A program made the position numbers and the translations under genes. Under the pieces are notes generated by a model. The model was given only the letters and a program-made list of their open reading frames with translations. It did no database searches and was not told the DNA's origin. From Labrys miyagiensis (GTDB lineage Bacteria; Pseudomonadota; Alphaproteobacteria; Rhizobiales; Labraceae): a stretch of DNA of 64,000 nt. The stretch is taken from NCBI RefSeq assembly GCF_030160835.1, contig NZ_BSPC01000052.1:1-64000 (forward strand), in the 5' to 3' direction. Shown here one piece after another: positions 8,228 to 17,274 of the stretch (position 1 is its first letter; each line of letters begins with the position of its first letter).

Positions 8228-9259
8228 ATGACGGAGAACTGGTCGCTCGACTGGTCCCATGGCAGCGTGACTGTCCATAGCGGCGCCGGCGCCATCGGTC
8301 GCACGCGCTTTCGCCTCGAGGACGGCCGCGAGGTCGAGCCCTTCCACGAGGCGCCCTGGATCACGGCCGGCGAGGCGGTCGAGCCGGGGCTAGGGAATCT
8401 CAGGGGCGATTGGCCCTGCCTGCCTTTCGGACGGGTCTACGGGCCCGATGACCGGCTGGTGGAGCCCTGGCACGGTCTGGTCGAGGCGCCGGTGCCGGCT
8501 TCGGCCTCCCCGCTCGCCGAGAGCGATTTTCTGCTGCACGGCTACAGCGCCAATGCCGAGTGGAGCCTGGTATCGAAGACGGAACGCGAAATCGTCCTCG
8601 GCCTGGATTATCCAGCGGATTCGCCCATTCAGCGCATCACTCGCTCGATCCGGCCGCTCGACGGGCAGGCCGGCCTCGATGTCGCCGTGTCGATCGTGGC
8701 GCGGCGGCGCTGCGTCAGGCCTTTCGGCTTTCATCCCAACTTCGCCCTGCGCGGGGCGCCCGGCTCCTTCCATATCGAGCCGGGGCCATACAGGTTCGGC
8801 CTGACCCATCCCGTCGACGAGGTGCTGGCCCGCGCCGCGCCGAACCGCCGGATCGCCAGCCTTGCCGAGGTGCCGCTCAAGGGAGGCGGCCACGAGCGCT
8901 TCGACCGCCTGCCCTTCGCCGACGACCGCGAGGATATCATAGAGCTTTGCGGCATCGAGAAGGGCATGCATCTCGTCGACCGGCATGACAGGGTCGCCTG
9001 GGATCTGAGTTGGGATACCGCCAAGCTCCCCTCCTGCCTGTTGTGGATGAGCAATCGCGGCCGCAAATTCGCGCCCTGGAACGGACGCAACCTCTGCGTC
9101 GGCGTCGAGCCGGTGGCCTCGGCCTTCGATTTCGGCAGCGTGATCGCGGGAGCGGACAATCCCATCGCGAAAGAGGGGGTCGCTACCGCGCTGACGATCG
9201 AGCCGGGGACACCGTTCACGGTCGGGTATCGCCTGGTCGGACATACCCTTGCGGCGTAA
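8228..9259 (+). CDS. Aldose 1-epimerase family protein (sugar mutarotase)
   Basis: A 343-residue soluble protein with the galactose-mutarotase-like beta-sandwich signature: PFGRVYGPDDR, FGFHPNFALRG (candidate catalytic His), PFADDREDIIELCG, WMSNRGRKFAPWNGRNLCVGVEPVASAFDFG. Such enzymes interconvert the alpha and beta anomers of an imported sugar. Placement after the importer suggests it prepares the transported sugar for metabolism. The ATG at 8228 is preceded by TAGGAATGTCCTT. No kinase or isomerase for the sugar is present nearby, so catabolism must be encoded elsewhere. Confidence 0.72.
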   Translation: MTENWSLDWSHGSVTVHSGAGAIGRTRFRLEDGREVEPFHEAPWITAGEAVEPGLGNLRGDWPCLPFGRVYGPDDRLVEPWHGLVEAPVPASASPLAESDFLLHGYSANAEWSLVSKTEREIVLGLDYPADSPIQRITRSIRPLDGQAGLDVAVSIVARRRCVRPFGFHPNFALRGAPGSFHIEPGPYRFGLTHPVDEVLARAAPNRRIASLAEVPLKGGGHERFDRLPFADDREDIIELCGIEKGMHLVDRHDRVAWDLSWDTAKLPSCLLWMSNRGRKFAPWNGRNLCVGVEPVASAFDFGSVIAGADNPIAKEGVATALTIEPGTPFTVGYRLVGHTLAA

Positions 9260-9315
9260 GGCTGTTTCCCCCGCGACGACCGTATCAGGAAGGGAGCTGT
9301 CATCCCCGGCGTGTC

Positions 9316-9336
9316 CTCCCAAGCTTTGCTTGGGAG
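9316..9336. terminator. Hairpin after the epimerase gene
   Basis: CTCCCAAGC-TTT-GCTTGGGAG is a perfect 9-bp stem with a 3-nt loop between the epimerase and tautomerase genes. It is followed by mixed sequence rather than a T-run, so it may be an attenuator or a small palindromic repeat. Confidence 0.4.
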
Positions 9337-9378
9337 TGGAAGCAAGCAAAGGGACCTGGGGGGAAAAGTGGTAAACCT

Positions 9379-9594
9379 ATGCCCCTCGTGGATATTCAGC
9401 TCATCGAAGGCGTCTTCGATGCAACCCAGAAGCGGGACATGAACCGCAAGGTCATGGATGCCATGGTCGCCGTCGAAGGCGAGGCCATGCGCGGCGTGAC
9501 CTCAGTGCGGGTGCAGGAAGTCGCCAGCGGCGGATGGGCCATCGGCGGCAAGGCCCTGACGGCCGCCGACGTCAAGGCGATGGCCGGGCGATAG
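9379..9594 (+). CDS. 4-oxalocrotonate tautomerase-like small enzyme
   Basis: A 71-residue protein starting M-P-L-V-D-I-Q-L, with the proline-2 that becomes the catalytic N-terminal base of the tautomerase superfamily. The QEVASGGWAIGG segment fits the C-terminal half of the fold. A GGGGGGAAAAG ribosome site precedes the ATG. The substrate is unknown. It follows the epimerase on the same strand but is separated by a hairpin, so co-transcription is uncertain. Confidence 0.75.
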   Translation: MPLVDIQLIEGVFDATQKRDMNRKVMDAMVAVEGEAMRGVTSVRVQEVASGGWAIGGKALTAADVKAMAGR

Positions 9595-9652
9595 GTGACG
9601 GCGGAGGTCCCGATGTGCCCGACATGGGGCCTCCGCGGGCGGGGAGGGCGGC

Positions 9653-9871
9653 GTGGAGCCGCCCTTTCTTCATTCCCGCGTCATTTGTGGCGACATAAGC
9701 CTAGTCGACGCGCGACCGGTCGTGCGAGATGAGATCGCCCGCTACAGCCTGTATATCGACGACTATAAGCGCATCCGCGCCAGCTTGACGAGCCCATGGC
9801 TGGAGTGCAGGGGCAACGACACCTCCCATCACGACCACGTGGCGCTCGGGGTGCCCTATGTCCAGGAGTAG
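9653..9871 (+). pseudogene. Possible remnant of a SnoaL/NTF2-like protein
   Basis: The middle of this short frame reads DEIARYSLYIDDYKRIRASL, like the first helix of SnoaL-like proteins. The frame stops after VPYVQE, and protein-like sequence (SFYRDLLIVA) continues after the stop. Tentative: a decayed gene rather than a functional one. It lies at the left edge of the AT-rich island. Confidence 0.2.
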
Positions 9872-10395
9872 AGCTTCTACCGCGACCTCTTGATCGTCGC
9901 GTAGGCCGTGCCGCGCTTCCAACGCGCTGTTGGAGCAGTTCCTTCGTAGTCTCGAAAAATGACGCCTGGATTTGTGAAAAAATCGGCGGCTTCACCGAAG
10001 TGCACTAGCGTACCACAAGTCGTCCACTAGGATCACGAGTGGGTTCGTTAGACTGCGGTGACTTTTCCCGACGCCGATACTACTCCAAAGCAGGCAAATA
10101 ATTTCTTTCTAGGCCGTCGAGTTGACGGCTGGCTAAGCCACAATTCTGGATTTACGGCGACAGTTTATCAATTGCATGCTGGCCCCTATATTCCTGCACA
10201 TGTTGCAGAGGTCACTTTGATTCCTCTTCTTGCCGACCATGTTACTCTGTGAGGAGGTATGATTAAGTAAATTATCGCCGTAGTTGAATTGAGAAACGGA
10301 GTTTAACGCTTAGGTGGCGTGCCAACTATCTCTTGGACTGTTTTTCGTTCTTGCCTTCATTAGAGAGATCTCAGTGTTGCTGGAACTCTGGCGCT
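9872..10395. other. Gene-poor left margin of the AT-rich island
   Basis: Base composition drops noticeably from about 9,950 onward. A 64-codon plus-strand frame (GTG at 10058 to TGA at 10252) has no recognisable features. I see no convincing gene, tRNA or integrase here. Confidence 0.4.
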
Positions 10396-10959
10396 CTAGT
10401 CTGAGCGCTCACTCGGCTTGCCGAGAGCGAGATCAGAAAGAGCAGTGCCTGTCACCACTGTTACTCGCACAACAAAATAAACTCCGTCGCGATTGGAATG
10501 TGTAATGCCCATTGCGATTATATCTCTTACGTTTTTCATAAGCTTAGAAAGGTATTTGGACTCTTGGGCTTCTCTGCCATTCAATCTCCAAATGAATGAA
10601 CTTCTCCTGAATAGATTTAGTAGGTTTACTAGATCGCCCGATCTTTCAAATATACGCCAAAGTGCTTCGTGGCATCTATCAAATAATGTGAAGAGTCGTT
10701 CGTTGTATAAGAAGTGATACGCCTCGACAAGACGTGCTTTCTCATCAACGGTCATGGTCGAATTTGTAAATCGGGAACTAGCATAATCAACGACCGCCCT
10801 CACGGAATTATAATAGTCCTTGTTAGATCTGGCACCTTTCGCTATCTCGCGTAATTGTTCTCGTACGTCCTCTCCGCGTCTGGCGCTTCCGCGCGCAAGG
10901 TCTAAACGGATGTTATTTGAAAGTATATGAGCATCTTTTGATTGCGCGGTTCGAAGACG
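10396..10959 (-). pseudogene. Severed C-terminal part of the phosphoesterase-STAND protein
   Basis: Directly after the TAA at 10960-10962 the same minus-strand frame continues open for about 188 codons to 10396. The segment is protein-like and mostly helical: RLRTAQSKDAHILSN, EDVREQLREIAKGARSN, KARLVEAYHFLYNERLF, LVNLLNLFRRSSFIWRL. It continues the helical-repeat character of the upstream part, so it is best explained as the original C-terminus cut off by a nonsense mutation. An internal ATG at 10803 could in principle restart translation, giving a 135-residue fragment. Confidence 0.65.
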
Positions 10960-13752
10960 TTATTTCAACTCTACTTCACGTTTGAATTCGTCTACCATCT
11001 GATTAGTAATAATCACTCGCGCTTGGAGAGCTAAATTACTATGCTGGTCTATCGCGATGACACGTTGTGCAGAAGTGGCCGCTGCCATTTCATCGCCGCG
11101 GCTCTCATAACTAAGTGCTAGGCCCAAGGCAGCTTGTTGCTTCTGAAGTTTAGATAAATGATCTTCGTTTAGGCTTTCAAAAATTTCTATAGCCTCTTCT
11201 ATACGACCAATCATTCTTAAGTTACGTGCAAATTCATAATTGAAGACAGCAAGTTCTTTGTCATGCCCACTGTAATTTTGCAGTAGCTGAACCATATCTT
11301 CACAAAGGCCAGAGGCCGCTCTATAGTGACTGCCGTGCATCAATGCTTCGACGAACGCAGTCGCGAGCCTTATTGATGCTTCAATCTCGGTCGCCTCTCC
11401 GCCATCAAGGCTTCGCCTCGCGTTTCGCAGAACGAGCGTTGAGGCATTCTGAATCTCGTATCCGTCGCACAGGGCCGCTCGCACGCGCTTCCCGGTGGAG
11501 GAGCTGCTTATGGAACCGCTTGCCCAGTCTCTGCCAAAATAGAGATCCAACGCTTTCCGATCAGTGGATGCTGCTGCAGCGGGATCCATAGATGCTCGGA
11601 CATAGTCGCGTACTGGGCGTGGCACGATCAAGGCCTTGCCTGTATTGTCAGCAGAAGCATCGACGGTGGAAAGGCCAACAGCGTCGATGAGCGACCGCTC
11701 CAAAAGTGCTCGTGCATGCACCGGTCCGAACGGATGCACGCCGAGGAATCGAGCTAGTCGCCCCAGTTGCTCACCTTGAGGAAGGGCAGACAGCGCAAGC
11801 AGTAACTCATACGCGCGCTGTTCTGACCTCTCCTGCGACTTTTGTAACTCGTGTACACTAGTAATAAGCGCCGGCGGTGTTCCAACTACGACTTCACCCG
11901 CTGTTACAAAGTCTGGGTTGGCCGCCAGGAGATCGCGCAGTGACACAACCTCTAAATCGCGAAGCGCGTCATCGATACGTGTTGGAACACCATCGGTGTG
12001 ACGGAGAAGCAACGACGCCGCATCTGGTTTGCCATATCGACTGCCGCCAATTTCACTCTCCGACGCATAGACGGCCAGATCGGCCTCATCGAGAACTCGT
12101 AGTTCGATTACTCTGTAGCGCGGACTTTTTGGTTGACGACGGCTACGGATGATGCAGTGAGCCTGTCCAGCGTAGTCAGTCACGGCCGAAGCAAGCTTCT
12201 CGATATCTGCCTCAATTTCCCTTGCCTGGTGACTTGCAGCTAGGTCCACATCGTCGAAAATTAGAATTGAAGGGCCAATTTCAGAAATAGCTTCGCAAAT
12301 CTGTGAAAACGTGGCGTTTATTCTCGTGTGTAAGGTATCAAAGAACGACTCGCGTTCTCTAAAAGTACTAAAGTCTATGCTGAAGACAGCGTCATAAGGC
12401 ACATGTAACTTATCGCGAATAGATGCCACGAACCCATCGAAGCCCATGCCCCAGTCCGCGGAGATCCAAGCAATCTTCTCGGAAGAAAATGAGTGGATGC
12501 ATGTTTCTTGTTCGACGCGCCGGACATTGCGATGCGCTCGCTTTTCTCCGACATCGAAGCGAATAACCGACAGATCAAATTCTATCGTCGTCGTGAGATC
12601 GAGTTTAGGGGATGGCGAGCCCGAAGGGAGTCCGCCCCCAGGCTCTATGGCAGCCCTATCTTCGCGTTCAACCTCGTAATTGAGGCTAAAGGAGCCAGTC
12701 GTCTCGTCTAAATCTTGTTCGAAATCCCGGTCGAGTTTGGCTCGTCCGCTTGTAGTGGTGATTAGCCGTCGAGGCCAACTCGTCAAGGTCCTTAGTTTGC
12801 CACGCGATACGATCTCATTCAGCGAATAGCCTTGGATCCGTTGGAAGGTACTATCCCCATACCACTCCAAGCCAAAGAGGGAGGCTACTTGCATACTAAT
12901 GCGACTTAGACCGCCGCCTTGGCGCGTTGAGGCGGTAGTTGGCTGATGCATGTGTCCGAATAGGTGTACATCAAAGCGCCCTGGAGGATTGATGTCATTT
13001 TCCCAAGTTGCAGGCTTGTTTAGCTTCAGCCAGTTTGCTGGCTGATGAGTGATGAGCAGGCTTACGTGCTTTGATCTCGCCCATTCATCAGGGCTGTCGT
13101 TCGTGATACTAAGTAGTTGGCGTGGATCCACATGTAGTTCGCCTTCATAATTGCCTGAACCTAGCTGTAGCCAAGTGCTATTCAATCCGATAACTCCAGC
13201 GGAACCAGTACTTGTGGCGATAGTGTAAGACGCATCTCCCGGAAAGGGGCCTTCCAAATCGGGCACCGCGTGTAATCCTCGGTTAATCGCACGCTCCCTC
13301 CAATCGATATAGTTGCTGAGGGTTTGCTGTAAGAACGAGCGGTAACTCGCTCCATCAGCTTCCCAGATAACCCGACTGAGGGCTGCATCATTCCAGAACT
13401 GTTTGAGTGCAACGGCCTCGGGCGCTAGTGGCGGCGGGCGCACTATATCGTGGTTGCCAGGTACCGTGACAAGCTTTGGTCGTTCCTGATGAGCTGCGAT
13501 ACAATCGAAAATTTCATCGATAATCGCGTCAAATCGCTCGAACTCAGCGGCGTCGCCCTGGTACGCCAGATCCCCAGAAAATACTACTAGATCAATCGTT
13601 CCATTTCTCTGGAGGAGTGCGTGAAGATCTCTCAGAAAGACCGTCTTAAAGCGCGGCCAAAGCTGGGTCTGATCACCCATTCCTACATGGAGGTCGCTGA
13701 AATGCAGCCAGCGGAGGGCGCGATTGTTTTCATGTTCTAAAGAAGCAGTCAT
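10960..13752 (-). CDS. Calcineurin-like phosphoesterase with STAND-like NTPase and helical-repeat region (immunity-type architecture)
   Basis: The 930-residue open frame has three parts. Residues about 12-330 are a metallophosphoesterase with all metal motifs intact: SDLH (19-22), SGDLAYQG (59-66), GNHD (99-102), THQ (235-237) and GHMH (266-269). Residues about 415-620 look like a STAND/AAA NTPase with a Walker-B-like ILIFDDVD (497-503) and a sensor-like CIIRSRRQ. The expected P-loop reads SADWGMGFDGF (431-441), lacking the GK[ST] lysine. The remainder is helical and TPR-like. Such effector-STAND-repeat layouts are typical of nucleotide-signalling immunity proteins; that role is inferred. Codon use is AT-richer than flanking genes. 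The stop at 10960-10962 appears premature (see the next segment). Confidence 0.7.
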   Translation of the reverse strand: MTASLEHENNRALRWLHFSDLHVGMGDQTQLWPRFKTVFLRDLHALLQRNGTIDLVVFSGDLAYQGDAAEFERFDAIIDEIFDCIAAHQERPKLVTVPGNHDIVRPPPLAPEAVALKQFWNDAALSRVIWEADGASYRSFLQQTLSNYIDWRERAINRGLHAVPDLEGPFPGDASYTIATSTGSAGVIGLNSTWLQLGSGNYEGELHVDPRQLLSITNDSPDEWARSKHVSLLITHQPANWLKLNKPATWENDINPPGRFDVHLFGHMHQPTTASTRQGGGLSRISMQVASLFGLEWYGDSTFQRIQGYSLNEIVSRGKLRTLTSWPRRLITTTSGRAKLDRDFEQDLDETTGSFSLNYEVEREDRAAIEPGGGLPSGSPSPKLDLTTTIEFDLSVIRFDVGEKRAHRNVRRVEQETCIHSFSSEKIAWISADWGMGFDGFVASIRDKLHVPYDAVFSIDFSTFRERESFFDTLHTRINATFSQICEAISEIGPSILIFDDVDLAASHQAREIEADIEKLASAVTDYAGQAHCIIRSRRQPKSPRYRVIELRVLDEADLAVYASESEIGGSRYGKPDAASLLLRHTDGVPTRIDDALRDLEVVSLRDLLAANPDFVTAGEVVVGTPPALITSVHELQKSQERSEQRAYELLLALSALPQGEQLGRLARFLGVHPFGPVHARALLERSLIDAVGLSTVDASADNTGKALIVPRPVRDYVRASMDPAAAASTDRKALDLYFGRDWASGSISSSSTGKRVRAALCDGYEIQNASTLVLRNARRSLDGGEATEIEASIRLATAFVEALMHGSHYRAASGLCEDMVQLLQNYSGHDKELAVFNYEFARNLRMIGRIEEAIEIFESLNEDHLSKLQKQQAALGLALSYESRGDEMAAATSAQRVIAIDQHSNLALQARVIITNQMVDEFKREVELK

Positions 13753-13816
13753 TCTGGATCAAACAGCATGCGAGGAATCGGAAGTAAGCAGCCTTACTCA
13801 CCTAGTGCTGATGGCT

Positions 13817-14020
13817 TCAACTAGCAATTGGTCGTACAACGTCTATCGAAACTTTGCCAGTGAGTGTTTTTAAGGGTGGCAAGCGATAATCCGCCTTCTC
13901 GAGTTGAGAATAATCTCGTAAGTCAATTGCAACGAACTCTTCGGACTGCAATCCTACATTTTCCTCGCTGGCTAATGTCGACTTCACTCTGTTTGTCCTG
14001 TTAGAGCAGACGTTCTTCAT
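13817..14020 (-). CDS. Small hypothetical protein upstream of the phosphoesterase-STAND gene
   Basis: A 67-codon frame (MKNVCSNRTNRVKSTLAS...) on the same strand and 64 bp upstream of the large gene, with a GTGGAG-like ribosome site before the ATG. It contains FVAIDLRDYSQLEKADYRLPPL. No family is recognised. It shares the island's AT-rich composition and could be a small partner, a leader or a gene remnant. Confidence 0.3.
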   Translation of the reverse strand: MKNVCSNRTNRVKSTLASEENVGLQSEEFVAIDLRDYSQLEKADYRLPPLKTLTGKVSIDVVRPIAS

Positions 14021-14035
14021 TCTCCACTCTGGTCA

Positions 14036-14272
14036 TCAAACCAGGTTGAGTGGCCCAAATGGATGCCTAGCCGGGCCTGCATCGCGGCCCCTCACACCGG
14101 ACCCGCCGGCAGGAACGTCCAGCTCATCGTGTGCTCCCCCCTCCGGCAGCGTCATCACGATCTGCACCGAGCGCCGCGGCCCTTCCGGGTTGGCCAGGTG
14201 CGCGGTCTCCGCCAGCGCGAAGGGCACGTCGGCCAAGAACACGCACTCCTTGCCGTTGGGCAGCGTGATCAC
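14036..14272 (-). CDS. Hypothetical fragment of mobile-element character
   Basis: A GC-rich frame reading ITLPNGKECVFLADVPFALAE and SVQIVMTLPEGG, with possible GTG start at 14272. It abruptly changes composition relative to the island on its left, so it marks the island's right edge. Not recognised; it may be a fragment of a phage or transposon gene. Confidence 0.25.
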   Translation of the reverse strand: MITLPNGKECVFLADVPFALAETAHLANPEGPRRSVQIVMTLPEGGAHDELDVPAGGSGVRGRDAGPARHPFGPLNLV

Positions 14273-14396
14273 GATCCGCGTGTGGCCATTGGCCGGGCGG
14301 CGTCCGGTCTCCGCCTACCCAAAGCACCTGGCCCAGGCCGTCGATCCACGCCCAGGCGCTCTACCTCTACGTGAATTACACCAACACCCGAAGGTG

Positions 14397-14543
14397 ATGA
14401 TGGCCGAACACAACGTCATCCTAAAAGATCGCGACGGCTATGAAACCGTAAACTACCCAATTGGTGGGATGTCAGCCGCGAGAAAGCATGCGAAATACCT
14501 GCTGAGTGAAGAATTCGCCAAAAGCTTCGGGTTCAGACCATGA
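14397..14543 (+). pseudogene. Small conserved-looking protein, probably frameshifted
   Basis: A short frame reads MMAEHNVILKDRDGYETVNYP...ARKHAKYLLSEEFAKS before ending in an atypical tail and a TGA. Removing one A from the AAAA run near 14519-14522 makes the next frame continue as AKASGSDHDTRRSHEVEVQAV. This has the acidic/HEVEV ending I associate with this kind of small rhizobial or phage-linked protein. The function is unknown. Confidence 0.35.
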
Positions 14544-14648
14544 TACACGCCGCAGCCATGAGGTCGAGGTCCAGGCCGTCCACACAGGCGAGGGCCTGTG
14601 GGGCGCTTTGCGCCAATTCCGCCAACCTCGCCATCGGTAAAGCCTGCA

Positions 14649-14933
14649 ATGCCCAAGACATCATCTCAAACCGACCTGCTGCTCCGTAAAGGCGCGATGG
14701 CGTTGAAGGCAATCGGTGGCGCACTCGACAGCGTCGCCCATGCGTTATCTCCAACGACGGGCCCTAATGCAGCCGGCGCGTTCCTTGACGGCGCCGAGCT
14801 GTCGCTCAAGCGCGCAATCTCACTGATCGCGGAGGCTGACGATCTCGCTCCTCATAAGCGACTTGATGACGATCACGCCTGCCCGGTGACAGAGGCGTTG
14901 GATTACGTTGAACAGAAAATGAACAGATCTTGA
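14649..14933 (+). CDS. Hypothetical protein
   Basis: A 94-residue soluble, mostly helical protein (MPKTSSQTDLLLRKG..., AELSLKRAISLIAEADDL, ALDYVEQKMNRS). The start at 14649 is the first ATG consistent with the helical content. No family is recognised. It lies just right of the AT-rich island among small orphan frames. Confidence 0.4.
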   Translation: MPKTSSQTDLLLRKGAMALKAIGGALDSVAHALSPTTGPNAAGAFLDGAELSLKRAISLIAEADDLAPHKRLDDDHACPVTEALDYVEQKMNRS

Positions 14934-15751
14934 TTTTTATTCGATCCCATGCTTTGATCCCTCTTGGAACGAAGTGTCAGCAGCCGGCGCAGGTACAACC
15001 CGGCTCCGAACGCTTCCATCCACCCCGACAGCCTGTCCAGGCGACAGGCGTAAACGGTGGTCCTGCTTCTCTCGAAGCCGGCCTCCGGGGGTGACGTGCG
15101 GGACAGACGGGATCGGCACCACATGGAAGTGCCTCGCGATGGAAAGACCACGCGATCAAGATCCCTGGACGGAGCGTGAAGGGCTTGAGCCCGGCAACGC
15201 CTTCGTCCCATCTCCCGCCGATGCGGTGAAGACGGCTCATGCCACTGTCCGGCCAGGACTGCAGCGCTGAGCCCCTTCACCGAGCCGGCTGGCTCAGGTT
15301 CGGATGGTCCGTGCCATCCGCTCCCGGCTCGCCTCCGCCTGCACAAGGCGGAAAAACAGGTGGCCTTGCGCGCCTTGTCAGCGCGCCAGGCAGCCGGAAC
15401 GGGGCGATGGCGGCCTGCACCGACAGTGCGGCCTGCATCTTCCATGATCCTGCTTTCACGGCTGCTCGGCAGCCGCCATCGCCCGGTTCTCTTCATCAAC
15501 CCAGCCGAATGAGGCGTGGGAACGAGAGCGTTTGCGCATTGGGGTGAGAGGGAATGACAGTGCCGGAGCCATCGGCCATCGATCTCGGCCAGATCTTCCC
15601 TATGGTACAGGGGCGCGCTCGCACGCACAGTCATATTCTCGTCGCCGATACCAAGCTCTCTTGGCAGAAGCGTCGCGGACGTGCATTCATGCTGTGCCGC
15701 AGCAAACTCCGTTGCCGGCCTCGATGCCTGCCCATCCGCGAGACGCCCTCC
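14934..15751. other. Long stretch without a convincing gene
   Basis: About 800 GC-rich bases before sthA. Several frames are open by chance but none shows a domain or ribosome site I trust. An ATG at 15554 is in frame with sthA and would add 66 residues, but that extension is arginine-rich and not sthA-like, so the sthA 5' region begins here. Confidence 0.5.
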
Positions 15752-17143
15752 ATGTATGACTATGACATGCTCGTCATTGGTTCCGGCCCTTCCGGGCGCC
15801 GTGCCGCCGTGCAATCGGCCAAGCTCGGCAAGTCGGTGCTGGTGGTGGAGAAGGGCAGGCGGGTCGGCGGCGTTTCCGTCCATACCGGCACCATCCCCTC
15901 CAAGACCCTGCGCGAGACGGTGCTGAACCTCTCGGGCTGGCGCGAGCGCGGCTTCTACGGCCGCTCCTACCGCGTCAAGCAGGATATCGGCGCCGGCGAC
16001 CTGATGGCCCGCCTGCAGAAGACGCTGGACCACGAGGTCGAGGTTCTCGAGCACCAGTTCAGCCGCAACACCGTGCGCACCGCCCGCGGCGAGGCCTGCT
16101 TCGTCAGCCCGCACGAGATCGAGATCACGTCCGATGTCGGCGAGAAGCGCATCGTCTCGGCCGCCCATGTGCTGATCGCCTGCGGCACCAAGCCCTTCCG
16201 GCCCGATTATGTGCCCTTCAACAACACGACCGTGTTCGATTCCGACGAGATCATCGAGCTGCCCAAGCTGCCACGGAGCCTTGCGGTGATCGGCGCCGGC
16301 GTGATCGGCGTCGAATATGCCACCATCTTCTCCGCGCTCGATGTCGCCGTCACCCTGATCGAGCCTCGCCCCACCTTCCTCGACTTCATCGACAAGGAAC
16401 TCATCGACGAGTTCATGCATGAACTGCGCGATCGCAATGTCGCCCTGCGCCTCGGCTCGGCGGTCAACTCGATCGAGGTGGGCGAGAATGGCCGCATCAC
16501 CACCAAGCTCGGCGATGGGCGCCATGTCACCACAGAGATGCTGCTGTTCGCGGCCGGGCGCTTCGGCGCCACCGACAGGCTCAATCTCGAGGCCGCCGGG
16601 CTGAAGGTCGACCATCGCGGCCGCATCGGCGTCAATCCCGCGACGTTGCAGACCGAGGTGCCGCATATCTATGCGGCGGGCGATGTGATCGGCTTTCCGA
16701 GCCTCGCCTCCACTTCGATGGAGCAGGGCCGTGTGGCTGCCTGCCACGCCTTTGGCCTCAATCCGCCGCCGCCACCGGAATATTTCCCTTATGGCATCTA
16801 TTCGGTGCCGGAAATCTCGACCACCGGCCTTACCGAGGAGGAAGTGCGCCAGAAGGGCATTCCCTATGAAGTGGGGATCGCCCGTTTCCGCGAGACGTCG
16901 CGCGGCCATATCATGGGGCTCAACAGCGGCATCATGAAAATGATCTTCTCGACCAAGACGCGCCGCCTTCTCGGGGTCCACATCCTTGGCGAGGGAGCGA
17001 CCGAACTGATCCATATCGGCCAGGCAGTCCTCAACCTCAAGGGAACGATCGACTACTTCATCGAGAACACCTTCAACTACCCGACGCTGGCCGAAGCCTA
17101 CAAGATTGCGGGCCTCGACGCCTGGAACCGGATGGGGCGGTAA
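15752..17143 (+). CDS. sthA: Soluble pyridine nucleotide transhydrogenase (Si-specific NAD(P)+ transhydrogenase)
   Basis: A 463-residue cytosolic flavoprotein moving reducing equivalents between NADPH and NAD+. The N-terminal FAD motif is VIGSGPSGRRAA. Where lipoamide or glutathione reductases have a redox CxxxxC, this protein reads GTIPSKTLRE, the cysteine-less pattern of SthA. The NAD-binding motif is VIGAGVIGVEYA and the second FAD motif ends IYAAGDVIGFP. The C-terminal dimerisation domain contains HILGEGATELIHIG. Start MYDYDMLVIGSG matches family N-termini. It stands alone. Confidence 0.92.
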   Translation: MYDYDMLVIGSGPSGRRAAVQSAKLGKSVLVVEKGRRVGGVSVHTGTIPSKTLRETVLNLSGWRERGFYGRSYRVKQDIGAGDLMARLQKTLDHEVEVLEHQFSRNTVRTARGEACFVSPHEIEITSDVGEKRIVSAAHVLIACGTKPFRPDYVPFNNTTVFDSDEIIELPKLPRSLAVIGAGVIGVEYATIFSALDVAVTLIEPRPTFLDFIDKELIDEFMHELRDRNVALRLGSAVNSIEVGENGRITTKLGDGRHVTTEMLLFAAGRFGATDRLNLEAAGLKVDHRGRIGVNPATLQTEVPHIYAAGDVIGFPSLASTSMEQGRVAACHAFGLNPPPPPEYFPYGIYSVPEISTTGLTEEEVRQKGIPYEVGIARFRETSRGHIMGLNSGIMKMIFSTKTRRLLGVHILGEGATELIHIGQAVLNLKGTIDYFIENTFNYPTLAEAYKIAGLDAWNRMGR

Positions 17144-17274
17144 CATGGAGGAACTGATTTCCACCCGGGTCGTTGCTGATAGCTGAGCTGCCTGGTTCGA
17201 GCCGGAGAGCCGCGTATCAGCAAGCCTGATCATCCTTACTTCACGATCTCAACCGACACCTCAGGGAGGCTGCC

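Noticed and set aside
10058-10252. 64-codon plus-strand frame in the AT-rich island
   Set aside because: No ribosome site, domain or compositional support; kept only as a note in the region entry.
15239-15547. 102-codon frame before sthA
   Set aside because: Low-complexity Pro/Ser/Ala translation, no ribosome site, no recognisable family.
17185-17215. GGTTCGAGCC resembling a tRNA T-loop
   Set aside because: The flanking bases do not form a T-stem, and no anticodon or acceptor arm can be drawn.
14903-17233. 776-codon minus-strand frame opposite sthA
   Set aside because: Antisense shadow; sthA motifs on the plus strand are unequivocal.
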